DNA of 64,000 nt. It comes from Lachnospiraceae bacterium. Lineage in GTDB: Bacteria; Bacillota; Clostridia; Lachnospirales; Lachnospiraceae. The position numbers were made by a program, and so were the translations under genes. The notes under the pieces are model-generated. The model ran no database searches. It had not been told where the DNA came from and saw nothing but the letters and a program-made list of their open reading frames with translations. Positions 8,435 to 16,469 of this stretch are shown piece after piece. The DNA lies in assembly GCA_910575075.1 (NCBI GenBank), contig CAJTCY010000002.1:62001-126000 (forward strand), in the 5' to 3' direction. Position 1 is the first letter of the stretch; each line of letters opens with the position of its first letter.

Positions 8435-8461
8435 TTATCCACATTATCCACACTCTCCACA
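8435..8461 (+). promoter_or_regulatory. DnaA-box cluster B upstream of dnaD
   Basis: TTATCCACA at 8435-8443 and 8444-8452, both perfect and abutting, then a 7/9 match CTCTCCACA at 8453-8461 in register. A further weak box (TTTTCCACT) lies just upstream. The cluster ends about 70 bp before the candidate -10 at 8531. Confidence 0.8.
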
Positions 8462-8528
8462 TTTGCTCAATCCCTTGATTTTACTGGCATTACAGGAAAA
8501 ATTATGCTTCTCATTTCAACTTAAATGT

Positions 8529-8536
8529 GCTATACT
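8529..8536 (+). promoter_or_regulatory. Candidate dnaD-dnaI promoter (-10 region)
   Basis: TGCTATACT gives an extended -10 (TATACT at 8531-8536), about 90 bp before the dnaD start; the -35 is weak. It lies downstream of DnaA-box cluster B, so DnaA could act on it. Confidence 0.5.
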
Positions 8537-8624
8537 TTAAGCCACATAAGAGTGATCGGTTTTTACTGTTTCATGTCAGAGAACAAATATCTGGACAACA
8601 TTAAGATTCAACCTGGAGGGTATT

Positions 8625-9674
8625 ATGGCTGATATTACTTTACACAAAGAAAACGAAAATTCCACAACAGCGATTGACAACCGTTTCATTGATGAATATA
8701 TGACAGAAGCCAATGGAGAATTCGTGAAAATTTACCTGTATCTGCTTCGCTGTATGAATTCCCCGGACTGCAGTTTCTCTATTTCCAGGGCCGCGGACAA
8801 GTTCAACCATACGGAAAAGGATATCCAGCGCGCTTTAAAATACTGGGAAAAAATGAATCTTCTTCAATTAGAATATGCCCAGGATAATTCCATTGCCGGC
8901 ATTTATTTTCTTGATTCTGAGACTGCTGCCAGAGAAGATGATTCCGTTCCTTTGAAGAAGACCTCTGCGCCTGTTAAAAAGCATAGCTACACGGCAGATG
9001 AGCTGAAAGCTTTCCGGGAGAAGGAAGAGGTTCAGGAGATGATGTTCGTGGCAGAAAGTTACCTTGCGAGACCCTTAACTTCCACGGATATGCAAAAATT
9101 GCTGTTCTGGTACGACAACCTGTCATTTTCCGTAGATTTAATCGTATATCTCATGGAATACTGTATAGCAGGCGGCCATTCCAGCCTTCACTATATGGAT
9201 AAAGTGGCAATGAACTGGAAAGCAGAACAGATTCAGACTGTAGAACAGGCAAAACGCAGTTCCCAGGTTCACAGCCAGCTTCACTATGCAGTGTTAAAGG
9301 CTCTCGGCATACAAGGGCGCAGCCTGATCCCTGCTGAATTTGCTTTTATTGAAAAATGGAGCAGAGAATACGGTTTTGCACAGGATATGATTACAGAAGC
9401 ATGCAGCCGCACCATTCTTGCAATCCACCAGCCCAGTTTTGAATATACTGACCGGATTCTCATGAGCTGGAAACATCAGAATATTCATACTCCTGCTGAT
9501 ATCCGCAAAGCAGACGAGGCCTTCCAGGCGGCAAAAATGGCGGAACGCTCCCGTACAGCTTCTTCCAGAAGCATGACAGCAAAGGCAGCAGCCCCCAACC
9601 GCTTCAACAGCTTTCCGCAGCGTACCTATAATATGGAACAGCTGGAAGCAAAATTACTGAACACCACAAGCTAA
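8625..9674 (+). CDS. dnaD: DnaD-family primosomal protein
   Basis: Primosome component that remodels DNA and helps bring the helicase loader to origins. 349 residues. An N-terminal winged-helix region (about 25-90, FVKIYLYLLRCMN...SISRAADKFN) is followed by two DnaB/DnaD C-terminal-type helical domains. The first spans about 120-210 (MQKLLFWYDNLSFSVDLIVY... HYMDKVAMNW) and the second about 222-310 (EFAFIEKWSREYGFAQDMI... YTDRILMSWK). Two copies exceed the single one of Bacillus DnaD and recall DnaB/DnaD hybrids. GGAGG precedes the ATG. The next gene starts 10 bp after the stop, so the pair is an operon. DnaA boxes upstream suggest control by DnaA. Confidence 0.88.
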   Translation: MADITLHKENENSTTAIDNRFIDEYMTEANGEFVKIYLYLLRCMNSPDCSFSISRAADKFNHTEKDIQRALKYWEKMNLLQLEYAQDNSIAGIYFLDSETAAREDDSVPLKKTSAPVKKHSYTADELKAFREKEEVQEMMFVAESYLARPLTSTDMQKLLFWYDNLSFSVDLIVYLMEYCIAGGHSSLHYMDKVAMNWKAEQIQTVEQAKRSSQVHSQLHYAVLKALGIQGRSLIPAEFAFIEKWSREYGFAQDMITEACSRTILAIHQPSFEYTDRILMSWKHQNIHTPADIRKADEAFQAAKMAERSRTASSRSMTAKAAAPNRFNSFPQRTYNMEQLEAKLLNTTS

Positions 9675-9684
9675 GGAGGCATTT

Positions 9685-10686
9685 ATGGCTCTCAGCAATA
9701 CTCAATATAACACGTTACTGCGCCGTTATGAGGCAAAGCAATTAGAAAACCAGCATATTGTTATGGAGCGTATTCAATCTGTATATCAGGAACTGCCCCG
9801 CCTTCTGGAAATTGACAATACCATCTCTTCCCTTTCTGTATCACAGGCAAAGAAACTGATCGGCGGAGATGATACTGCTTTGCCAGAGCTTCATCGGCAG
9901 CTTCAAAAACTTATTCAGGAAAAAAAACTGCTCCTTACCTCTAACGGCTATCCAGAGCATTATTTTGAACCGCCTTATGACTGCCCCGACTGCCGGGACA
10001 CCGGTTATATTGACGGTAAGAAATGCCATTGTTTTCAACAGGCAGCTATTGATCTTGTCTATACCCAGTCCAACATCCGCCAGATATTGGACCTGGAAAA
10101 TTTTCAGAACTTTTCATATGATTATTACTCTGCAAAACAGATTAATCCTGCTACCGGACTCTCCAGCCGGGACACGGTAGAACATGCCGTCCGTCAATGC
10201 CTGGATTTTGTCAGAACCTTTGATCAGGAATTCCATAACCTGTTTTTCTATGGAGATACCGGAATCGGCAAGACTTTTTTGTCTAATTGCGTGGCAAAGG
10301 AACTTCTGGATTCCGGGCATTCCGTAATTTATTTTTCAGCATCCTCTCTGTTTCACATTTTTGAAAAGAGTGTATTTGACAGAGGCAGAGAAGCCAGCGG
10401 AGATTATCAGAATATTTTTGAATGCGATCTTTTAATCATTGACGACCTGGGTACAGAATTATCCAATACATTTACTGTCTCCCAGCTTTTTCTATGTCTG
10501 AATGAGCGGATTTTGCGCCGAAAATCTACGATTATCTCCACAAATCTTGCACTCGGCCAATTAGCTGATATATACTCAGAGCGTACTTTTTCCCGAATTT
10601 CCAGTAATTTTACCATGATCAAACTGTTTGGTGACGATATACGCATCCAGAAAAAACTCAAAAAACCGCCTTGTCAAGCTCCCTGA
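9685..10686 (+). CDS. dnaI: DnaI/DnaC-type helicase loader ATPase
   Basis: AAA+ ATPase that loads the replicative helicase. 333 residues. The N-terminal part (1-90) is helical, then a zinc-binding CPDC...GYI...CHC knuckle lies at about 97-115. Walker A GDTGIGKT is at about 189-196, Walker B LLIIDDLGTE at about 249-258, and an arginine-rich ERTFSRISSN near 300. It resembles DnaC/DnaI and IstB-type ATPases. Replication rather than transposition is favoured by the zinc knuckle and the preceding dnaD gene. AAGGAGG precedes the start. The prs promoter lies in its last codons. Confidence 0.88.
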   Translation: MALSNTQYNTLLRRYEAKQLENQHIVMERIQSVYQELPRLLEIDNTISSLSVSQAKKLIGGDDTALPELHRQLQKLIQEKKLLLTSNGYPEHYFEPPYDCPDCRDTGYIDGKKCHCFQQAAIDLVYTQSNIRQILDLENFQNFSYDYYSAKQINPATGLSSRDTVEHAVRQCLDFVRTFDQEFHNLFFYGDTGIGKTFLSNCVAKELLDSGHSVIYFSASSLFHIFEKSVFDRGREASGDYQNIFECDLLIIDDLGTELSNTFTVSQLFLCLNERILRRKSTIISTNLALGQLADIYSERTFSRISSNFTMIKLFGDDIRIQKKLKKPPCQAP

Positions 10687-10699
10687 GTAATGTTATAAT
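10671..10699 (+). promoter_or_regulatory. prs promoter
   Basis: TTGTCA (10671-10676), 17-bp spacer, TATAAT (10694-10699). The -35 lies inside the 3' end of dnaI. About 70 nt of leader precede the prs start. Confidence 0.8.
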
Positions 10700-10767
10700 C
10701 GTTTTGCTTTTTCATGATTGATATTCGGAACACCAAAACATTTTCACTATATATGGAGGATCATTAC

Positions 10768-11952
10768 ATGCAGCGCAACGAAAAAAATTATGAAACCATC
10801 CCTGCTGGTTCCCTGGGTGTTATCGCCCTCGAAGGCTGTCGGAATCTGGGCGAAATGGTGGACAAGTATCTGGTAAGTTTCCGCAGCGAGCGTGAGCACA
10901 AGCATCTCAATGATATCGCTTTCCAGGGATATCACAAAAATACCTATCTGGTAAATTGCTCCACCCCCCGCTTTGGAACCGGCGAAGCCAAAGGAATCAT
11001 CAATGAATCTGTCCGCGGATTTGACCTGTACCTGATGGTGGACGTCACCAATTATAGTTTGAGTTACACAGTCTGCGGACATGAAAACCACATGTCTCCA
11101 GATGATCACTATCAAGATCTGAAACGGATAATCGCTGCCGTGGGCGGAAAAGCAAGGAGAATCACTGTAATTATGCCTTTTCTCTATGAAAGCCGTCAGC
11201 ATAAGCGCACCGCCCGGGAATCTCTGGATTGTGCTCTTGCACTGCAGGAACTGACTTATATGGGTGTGGACAACATTATTACTTTCGACGCCCACGATCC
11301 CCGTGTACAGAACGCGATTCCTCTCAATGGATTTGAAACGGTCCGTTCTGCCTACCAGTTTATCAAGAGTATTCTGAACGAGGTAGACGATCTGCAGATT
11401 GACAGTGACCATATGATGGTAATCAGTCCTGACGAAGGAGGAACTAACCGTGCTGTTTATCTGGCTAATGTACTCGGCCTGGACATCGGCATGTTCTATA
11501 AGCGCCGGGATTACAGTAAGATTGTTGACGGACGCAATCCCATTGTAGCACATGAATTTTTAGGTTCCTCTGTGGAAAACAAAGATGTTCTGATTATTGA
11601 TGATATGATCTCTTCTGGAGACAGTATGATTGACGTTGCCACAGAATTGAAGAAACGAAAGGCCGGCCGCATTTTCGTAGTTTCCACCTTCGGACTCTTT
11701 ACCAGCGGACTGGAAAAATTCGACAAGGCTGTGAAAGAAGGTCTGATTTATAAAGTAGTAACCACCAACCTTACTTATCAGACGCCGGAGCTTCTAAGCA
11801 AACCTTACTATATCAACTGTGATATGAGTAAATATATTGCCTATATTATTGATACTCTGAACCATGATCTCTCTATCAGTGATCTTTTAGACCCGTACGA
11901 GCGGATAGAATCATTGGTAAACCGATATAAGGCTGACAGAATAAATAAATGA
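10768..11952 (+). CDS. prs: Ribose-phosphate pyrophosphokinase, long form
   Basis: Makes PRPP from ribose-5-phosphate and ATP for purine, pyrimidine, NAD and histidine synthesis. At 394 residues it is longer than the roughly 315-residue classical Prs; a longer form of this type is known from Clostridia. The PRPP-binding loop DVLIIDDMISSGDSMID is at about 273-289, and the metal-binding region has FDAHDPRVQNAI. I chose the ATG at 10768, 7 nt after GGAGGA; the in-frame ATG at 10714 lies upstream of that site. Transcription probably ends at the hairpin at 12049-12092. Confidence 0.93.
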   Translation: MQRNEKNYETIPAGSLGVIALEGCRNLGEMVDKYLVSFRSEREHKHLNDIAFQGYHKNTYLVNCSTPRFGTGEAKGIINESVRGFDLYLMVDVTNYSLSYTVCGHENHMSPDDHYQDLKRIIAAVGGKARRITVIMPFLYESRQHKRTARESLDCALALQELTYMGVDNIITFDAHDPRVQNAIPLNGFETVRSAYQFIKSILNEVDDLQIDSDHMMVISPDEGGTNRAVYLANVLGLDIGMFYKRRDYSKIVDGRNPIVAHEFLGSSVENKDVLIIDDMISSGDSMIDVATELKKRKAGRIFVVSTFGLFTSGLEKFDKAVKEGLIYKVVTTNLTYQTPELLSKPYYINCDMSKYIAYIIDTLNHDLSISDLLDPYERIESLVNRYKADRINK

Positions 11953-11987
11953 TTTTCGATAGCACAAAGTGTGCATATTATTTTTTA

Positions 11988-12040
11988 TTCTATAGGAAGA
12001 CACTTTCACGCTTTAGCGTGACAAGATCTTTCCTATAGAA
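11988..12040. repeat. Terminator-associated palindromic repeat, copy 1
   Basis: The outer arms TTCTATAGGAAGA (11988-12000) and TCTTTCCTATAGAA (12027-12040) enclose an inner stem CACGCT/AGCGTG. The sequence between, ACACTTTCACGCTTTAGCGT, is shared with copies at 39331, 42645 and 53227. It lies just downstream, on the minus strand, of the terminator at 12049-12092. Confidence 0.85.
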
Positions 12041-12048
12041 CGAAAAAC

Positions 12049-12092
12049 TGCCGCACCTGGGTCTTACCCTCAACGGTGCGGCAGCTTTTTTT
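12049..12092. terminator. Bidirectional terminator between prs and the ABC permease gene
   Basis: CTGCCGCACC (12049-12058) pairs with GGTGCGGCAG (12075-12084). A T-run follows on the plus strand (12086-12092) and TTTTTCG on the minus strand, so it can serve both convergent genes. Confidence 0.88.
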
Positions 12093-12095
12093 ATG

Positions 12096-14087
12096 TTATC
12101 CCACAATCTTATAATAAGATCTTGCAGTAATTCCATATACGACTGCATATATCAATGCAAACACGCCTACTGTTCCTACAGTACAAATGGCAAACAGCGG
12201 CATATCCGCCATGCCAAAAAGAAAAATCAGACGGTTTATCATCGGAAACGCTGCCAGAAGATGAATACATGCCATTACCAGAGGAAGGAAAAATACTTTC
12301 AGTATCTGGCTGCGGATGGAAGAGCGCACTTCCTTTTTGCTCATCCCTACCTTCTGCATAATCTCAAATCTTGCTTTATCTTCATAACCTTCCGAGACCT
12401 GTTTATAATATATAATCAATGTGGTTGCCATCAGGAATACAAACCCTAAGAAGATTCCCAGAAACAGAAAACCGCCGCAAAACATCATAAAGCTGTCCCT
12501 GTATTCTGCTCTGGTCTCTACCCTGACATCTATTTCTCCTTCTGCGGTCCCTGCAGCCAGCAGCTCAGAAACATGTTTGCCGAAGGCAATTTCCTGCTCT
12601 TCCTCCCCTTTGACATCCAAAGCAGTCACATAGACAATCTGGCTGGCACGTTCTTTGTAGACAGATTTCTCAAGTTCATATATTTCCTGCAGTACCTTCT
12701 CATCTTTTACCACTACAAAATAGACGTCATACATCACATCTGTCTGCATATCTGTCAAATACAGTTGCGTCAGATGTTCTTTGATTTGAAATGTCTTATC
12801 CAGAAAATGATATGCCTGGTCTTCTTTATCTCCAATTTTCGTATAAACCAGCACTTCATCCTCCCTCAATTCCACTTTTTTCCCGCCCATTCGTTGATAA
12901 TCTTCTAACGTAACCCATTCAACAATGCTCATCTCGCCTTCTGGAACCTTAATTCCATTTGGCATATTTAAATTCTCTCCATCCTTAGATACCGTAAAAG
13001 ACAGGTTTGTATAACTCGATATATTTTCTATTCCTATTTCCATATCAGCTGCCGCCTGCGCGACAGCTCCTTTGATCCGCTCCCTTCCATTCTCCGTCAA
13101 GCCATATCCTGTCACATTGATTTCTTTGGGATAGCGGTTATTCACGGAAGAATCCACTCCCATGTACAGAGAAATCGTTCCCGATACCATTACTAAAACC
13201 ATAGTGCTCAGAATACAGATGTTGCTCAGCCCCACTGCATTCTGTTTCATCCGGTATATCATACCGGACACAGAGGTAAAATGCCGGGTTTTATAATAAT
13301 AATTTTTATTTTTGCGCATCAGCTTCAATACTGCGATGCTCCCTGCTGTAAACAGGCAATATGTGCCCAGAATTACCAGGATAACCGCTACGAAAAATAA
13401 TATCAGGACATCGACCGGATTCTCAACAAACAGTGCGATTGCATATCCCCCGCCCAGGGCAAGTATTCCCACAACAGCCAGCAGCCAGCGGGTCTTTGGT
13501 TCTTTCTCACCATGGCTTGCACTCTGCAGCAATTCGATCGGTTTTGCTTTCTGCACCTGGAACAGATTATATATCAGCGTCACACCAAAAATACACAAAA
13601 ACAAAATCACTGTGCTTACAATAGCTTCTATAGAAATATGGAAGCCAAAAGGCACCTCAAAGCTGACCAAATGCAGAAGCACCATCGTTACCAGTTTATT
13701 CAGCAGCACTCCCGCTGTAATCCCCAATAAAATGCTGACAAAAGCCACCATCACAATTTCCCAGAACATCATTTTTGCAATATGGCGTTTTTCCATGCCC
13801 AAAATATTGAAGAGGCCAAACTCCTTCTTCCTCCGCTTCATCAGAAAACTGTTGGTATAGAATAAAAAGATTACTGCAAAAATTCCGATTACTCCGCAGC
13901 CCAGCCCCAGAATAGCTGCCAGATCGCCGCTTCCTGGCATTTCCTTAATCCCTTCATCTCGGGAGATCGCCATCAGAATATAATACATTGCGCTGGTACC
14001 GATTACTGCCAATACATAAGGCAGATACAGACTGCCGTTTTTCTTTAAATTACTAAAAGCAAGTCTTCCATAAAAAAATCTATTCAT
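12096..14087 (-). CDS. ABC transporter permease, BceB / FtsX-like type
   Basis: Membrane subunit of a peptide-antibiotic resistance-type exporter. 663 residues. About ten hydrophobic segments are seen: one near 17-40, three between about 55 and 175, two between about 195 and 250, one near 290, then three in the last 150 residues. An extracellular region of roughly 200 residues (about 310-510) lies between segments seven and eight, the BceB hallmark that binds peptide antibiotics and signals to the kinase. The ATG at 14087 overlaps the end of the ATPase gene by 8 bp, so the two are coupled. There is no histidine kinase or regulator next to it; see the BceRS-type pair at 28135-29773. Confidence 0.85.
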   Translation of the reverse strand: MNRFFYGRLAFSNLKKNGSLYLPYVLAVIGTSAMYYILMAISRDEGIKEMPGSGDLAAILGLGCGVIGIFAVIFLFYTNSFLMKRRKKEFGLFNILGMEKRHIAKMMFWEIVMVAFVSILLGITAGVLLNKLVTMVLLHLVSFEVPFGFHISIEAIVSTVILFLCIFGVTLIYNLFQVQKAKPIELLQSASHGEKEPKTRWLLAVVGILALGGGYAIALFVENPVDVLILFFVAVILVILGTYCLFTAGSIAVLKLMRKNKNYYYKTRHFTSVSGMIYRMKQNAVGLSNICILSTMVLVMVSGTISLYMGVDSSVNNRYPKEINVTGYGLTENGRERIKGAVAQAAADMEIGIENISSYTNLSFTVSKDGENLNMPNGIKVPEGEMSIVEWVTLEDYQRMGGKKVELREDEVLVYTKIGDKEDQAYHFLDKTFQIKEHLTQLYLTDMQTDVMYDVYFVVVKDEKVLQEIYELEKSVYKERASQIVYVTALDVKGEEEQEIAFGKHVSELLAAGTAEGEIDVRVETRAEYRDSFMMFCGGFLFLGIFLGFVFLMATTLIIYYKQVSEGYEDKARFEIMQKVGMSKKEVRSSIRSQILKVFFLPLVMACIHLLAAFPMINRLIFLFGMADMPLFAICTVGTVGVFALIYAVVYGITARSYYKIVG

Positions 14088-14847
14088 GTTTTCCACCACC
14101 TGTCGTAATTACTGTAAGGGTATCAGAAATCTTCTGATACATTTCCTCATCGCTGCTGGATCCTTTATAAATCTGATGGAAAACCTGGCCATCTTTGATA
14201 AACAGAACCCTTTTGGCGCAGCTCGCTGCCTTTATGGAGTGTGTTACCATCAAAATTGTCTGCCCTTCCTGATTGATACCCTGAAACATAGACAATAGGC
14301 TTTCCGCCGCTTTGGAATCCAGAGCCCCGGTAGGCTCATCCGCGAGAATGATCTGGGGATTGGTAATCAATGCACGTGCCACTGCTGCGCGCTGTTTCTG
14401 TCCCCCGGAAACTTCATAAGGATATTTGCCAAGGATTTCATTGATTCCCAGCTTTCCGGCAATCGGCATTAAGCGAGTGCGCATTTCATTGTATCCTTTT
14501 CCGGCAAGGACCAGGGGAAGAAAAATATTATCCTGAAGACTGAACGTATCCAACAGATTAAAATCCTGAAAGACAAACCCCAAATTCTGCCGCCGAAATG
14601 CGGATAACTCCCGCTCACGGATTGCAGAAAGGTTCTTTCCATTCAGCAGTACCTGCCCCGCAGTTGCTTTATCCAAAGCCGCCAGAATATTCAGCAAAGT
14701 CGTCTTTCCTGATCCAGACTCTCCCATAATTGCCACATACTCTCCTTTTTCCACAGAAAATGTCACATCGGACAACGCCTGCACCTGGTTTCCTCCAAAT
14801 CGTGTGGTATATACTTTTTTTACATTATTTACTTCCAATATTGCCAT
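14080..14847 (-). CDS. ABC transporter ATP-binding protein, BceA / MacB type
   Basis: ATPase partner of the FtsX-like permease. 255 residues. Walker A GESGSGKT (42-49), Q-loop in FVFQDFNLL, signature SGGQKQRAAVARAL and Walker B IILADEPTGALD are all intact. I chose the ATG at 14847, preceded by AAAGGAGG, over a longer reading. A promoter (14898-14926) and an inverted repeat (14935-14985) lie upstream, as expected for response-regulator control. Substrates are probably cationic or lipid II-binding peptides; this is family inference. Confidence 0.9.
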   Translation of the reverse strand: MAILEVNNVKKVYTTRFGGNQVQALSDVTFSVEKGEYVAIMGESGSGKTTLLNILAALDKATAGQVLLNGKNLSAIRERELSAFRRQNLGFVFQDFNLLDTFSLQDNIFLPLVLAGKGYNEMRTRLMPIAGKLGINEILGKYPYEVSGGQKQRAAVARALITNPQIILADEPTGALDSKAAESLLSMFQGINQEGQTILMVTHSIKAASCAKRVLFIKDGQVFHQIYKGSSSDEEMYQKISDTLTVITTGGGKHE

Positions 14848-14897
14848 AATATCCTCCTTTTTCACTGCCTCTGTCTGCCGCAGGAAACGCCTGATCC

Positions 14898-14926
14898 AAC
14901 ATATCATAAACAGCTCTGATTTTCAA
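14898..14926 (-). promoter_or_regulatory. Promoter of the BceAB-type operon
   Basis: Minus strand TTGAAA (14926-14921), a 17-bp spacer and TATGTT (14903-14898), about 50 bp before the ATPase start. Confidence 0.6.
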
Positions 14927-14934
14927 CAAACAGA

Positions 14935-14985
14935 CAGGGCAAATTCTGTTTCTGAAAATAGTATACCGAAACAAAAATTGCCCTG
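14935..14985. promoter_or_regulatory. Inverted repeat, candidate response-regulator operator
   Basis: CAGGGCAA (14935-14942) and TTGCCCTG (14978-14985), with inner imperfect symmetry (TTCTGTTTC and GAAACAAAA). It ends 8 bp upstream of the -35 of the BceAB-type operon, where BceR-type activators bind in known systems. Confidence 0.5.
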
Positions 14986-15166
14986 CCTTAACTTTGGCTT
15001 ACATTTTTTCGTTTTTTCTTACGATTTTGTAAGGTTTGAGGATTTAGATTTTCTTTGTGGGCGCCCGCAAAAGGCTGCAAACAGCAGGGGCAGAATAAGT
15101 TAGAAAATATGTCAGTGGGGTTTATTTTCTCATAGATTTATAAAGTTTTTTGTTTTACGTCTATAG

Positions 15167-15270
15167 TCAATCTGCAAAAAAGCATCTGCCGCTTTCCTTT
15201 GCGTTCCCGACGATCATTTCTGCCTGTTCCTGTACTGGCGTTTTCCCATAAAAACCGTATAATCTGCCAT
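15167..15270 (-). pseudogene. Small ORF with good ribosome site, apparently frameshifted
   Basis: An ATG at 15270 is preceded by AAAGGAG at 9 nt. Reading starts MADYTVFMGK and then stops early. Shifting frame by one base at GGGAAAACGCC lets it continue TPVQEQAEMIVGNAKESG to a stop at 15167, about 34 residues in all. A one-base loss in the A-run is the simplest explanation. I do not recognise the family. Confidence 0.35.
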
Positions 15271-15304
15271 TTGTGGCTTCTCCTTTCATCTGTTTTCGGG
15301 TACC

Positions 15305-15332
15305 AAAAAAGAGCCTGTTTTTCGGCTGGCTC
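15305..15332 (-). terminator. Intrinsic terminator after the frameshifted gene
   Basis: On the minus strand GAGCC (15332-15328) ... GGCTC (15315-15311), followed by six T (15310-15305). Confidence 0.75.
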
Positions 15333-15371
15333 CAAAACCATATTTAGGGGGCAGTATTCTTAGGCATAATA

Positions 15372-15676
15372 TTATTGCTCTGCTTCAACACCTTTTACCA
15401 GCCCTAGGGAAACAAGTATACTGAACATATCTTTAATTACGCACATATACGAAATATCAGCGTAACGGTGATTGCTGGATAACGTACATGCCACATAATC
15501 ATTTATCACCTTTTTCTGCCCTTTGGTTAAGCCCAGGTTTTTATACCGTTCTTCCAGTTCCGCTTCATCCTGCGGTCATTGAGATAGATTTTGTCTGCCG
15601 AGGCTAATTCATCCCTGCTCCTGTCCATGAAGTTCCCCATGTCTTTTTTAAGTAGGTCTTCAATCCGTTTATTCAT
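15372..15676 (-). pseudogene. Conserved small helical protein, broken by a one-base frameshift
   Basis: The ATG at 15676 follows AGGAAGGAG. The first 34 codons read MNKRIEDLLKKDMGNF... to ...ASADKIYLND, then the frame runs to an early stop. Restoring one base after about 15575 continues it as PQDEAELEERYKNLGL, then VINDYVACTLSSNHRYADIS and ILVSLGLVKGVEAEQ to the stop at 15372. This gives an intact small helical protein of about 101 residues. The frame change looks like a single-base deletion and could be a real lesion or a sequencing error. Small proteins of this style are common in Clostridia; function unknown. Confidence 0.65.
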
Positions 15677-15765
15677 TTTCGTCTCCTTCCTAATATTATA
15701 TTTCAAAAAATGCACCCGAATCTTTTTTACAAAATGGAAAAACATCTCTGAGATAGAAAAATAGA

Positions 15766-15794
15766 TTGCCCGATGGCATAGGGTATGTTATAAT
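15766..15794 (+). promoter_or_regulatory. Promoter of the small toxin gene
   Basis: TTGCCC (15766-15771), 17-bp spacer, TATAAT (15789-15794), giving a 5' leader of about 65 nt that contains GGTGGTAGCCTCC and could fold over the ribosome site. Confidence 0.75.
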
Positions 15795-15863
15795 CCGGAA
15801 ATGGAGTAATCGTGTTTCAAGGTGGTAGCCTCCCTAACTTCACAGAAGAAGAGAGGTGTGCAT

Positions 15864-15959
15864 ATGAGTACATACGAAGTTTTAAGCCTGTTAATTTTAG
15901 GTGGTACGTTTCTCATTGCATTGCTTTCCTATATTGATAGGAACAACAAGCGAAAATAA
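15864..15959 (+). CDS. Putative holin-like small membrane toxin (type I toxin-antitoxin)
   Basis: A 31-residue peptide: short N-terminus MSTYEVLS, one hydrophobic helix (about 9-23, LLILGGTFLIALLSY), basic tail RNNKRK. Length, layout and the MSTYE start match the holin-like toxin family, related to TxpA-type toxins of Firmicutes, which damage the membrane when over-expressed. GAGAGG precedes the ATG. The stop runs straight into a hairpin (15961-16000). A converging minus-strand promoter at 16051-16079 would make an antisense RNA over the toxin 3' end, as in TxpA/RatA. Too short for default gene callers. Confidence 0.75.
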   Translation: MSTYEVLSLLILGGTFLIALLSYIDRNNKRK

Positions 15960-16045
15960 ATAAGCCTACCTTGTCACTTGACCGGTTACAGGTAGGCTTA
16001 TAGTCTATAGTGGAGGTCAACCACTTTGTGGATGATTGCTCCTTT
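15950..16045 (-). ncRNA. Candidate antisense antitoxin RNA (RatA-like)
   Basis: A minus-strand promoter, TTGATT (16079-16074), 17-bp spacer, TATATT (16056-16051), would start RNA near 16044. The transcript runs into TAAGCCTACC (16000-15991) ... GGTAGGCTTA (15970-15961) followed by TTTATTTT, an intrinsic terminator. The RNA of about 95 nt would be fully complementary to the 3' end and 3' UTR of the toxin mRNA. Boundaries are estimates. Confidence 0.55.
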
Positions 16046-16469
16046 TCTATAATATAACATTTCTGAATCTGAAAATCAACCTAATTTTTTCTGAATATCC
16101 CATAAAAGATATAGTTAATAGAATTCGTCTTAATGTGTTCAAATGGAATGTGTAAATAACGGGTATCTATAGTTTTACTACGCAATTTACTACTTTAGAC
16201 AGGGAATATTCGGGCTGTTTTAAACGGATTCATGACGCAAATATCAATAACAAAATCCTCACAAGCCGCATAGAATGAGGGTTTGAGATGATTTAAAAAC
16301 TTTTAATAAGATACTGGAAAAATCAGTTAAAATTTATATAAATATACACCTATTTTCACTTTAATTACATCATTTATTATGGCTTGCTGATTTTCTGTTT
16401 CCAAAATGTTGCCACATATCAAATATAACATTTTTTCCTCAAAATTCAACCTTTTTTTCCAAAATGACT
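16046..16469. other. AT-rich intergenic stretch with antitoxin promoter and a second promoter-like copy
   Basis: No gene is seen. The antitoxin promoter occupies 16051-16079. A similar block recurs at about 16418-16452: ATATAACATTT followed by AAAATTCAACCT, reading on the minus strand as TTGAAT, a 16-bp spacer and TATATT. The imperfect duplication suggests an old second copy of the locus end. The rest (16093-16417) shows nothing I can assign. Confidence 0.5.

Noticed and set aside
8278-8461. DnaA-box clusters as the chromosomal origin oriC
   Set aside because: There is no dnaA or dnaN gene next to it and no obvious AT-rich unwinding trio region. Lachnospiraceae origins normally lie at dnaA-dnaN. 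Regulation or titration is the better reading.
8154-8462. 102-residue minus-strand ORF across the DnaA-box region
   Set aside because: Its Trp/Ile/Asn-rich repeats arise from translating the TTATCCACA boxes; no ribosome site or family match.
9685-10686. IstB-type transposition ATPase
   Set aside because: No IstA-like transposase or inverted repeats nearby. The zinc knuckle and dnaD neighbour indicate replication.
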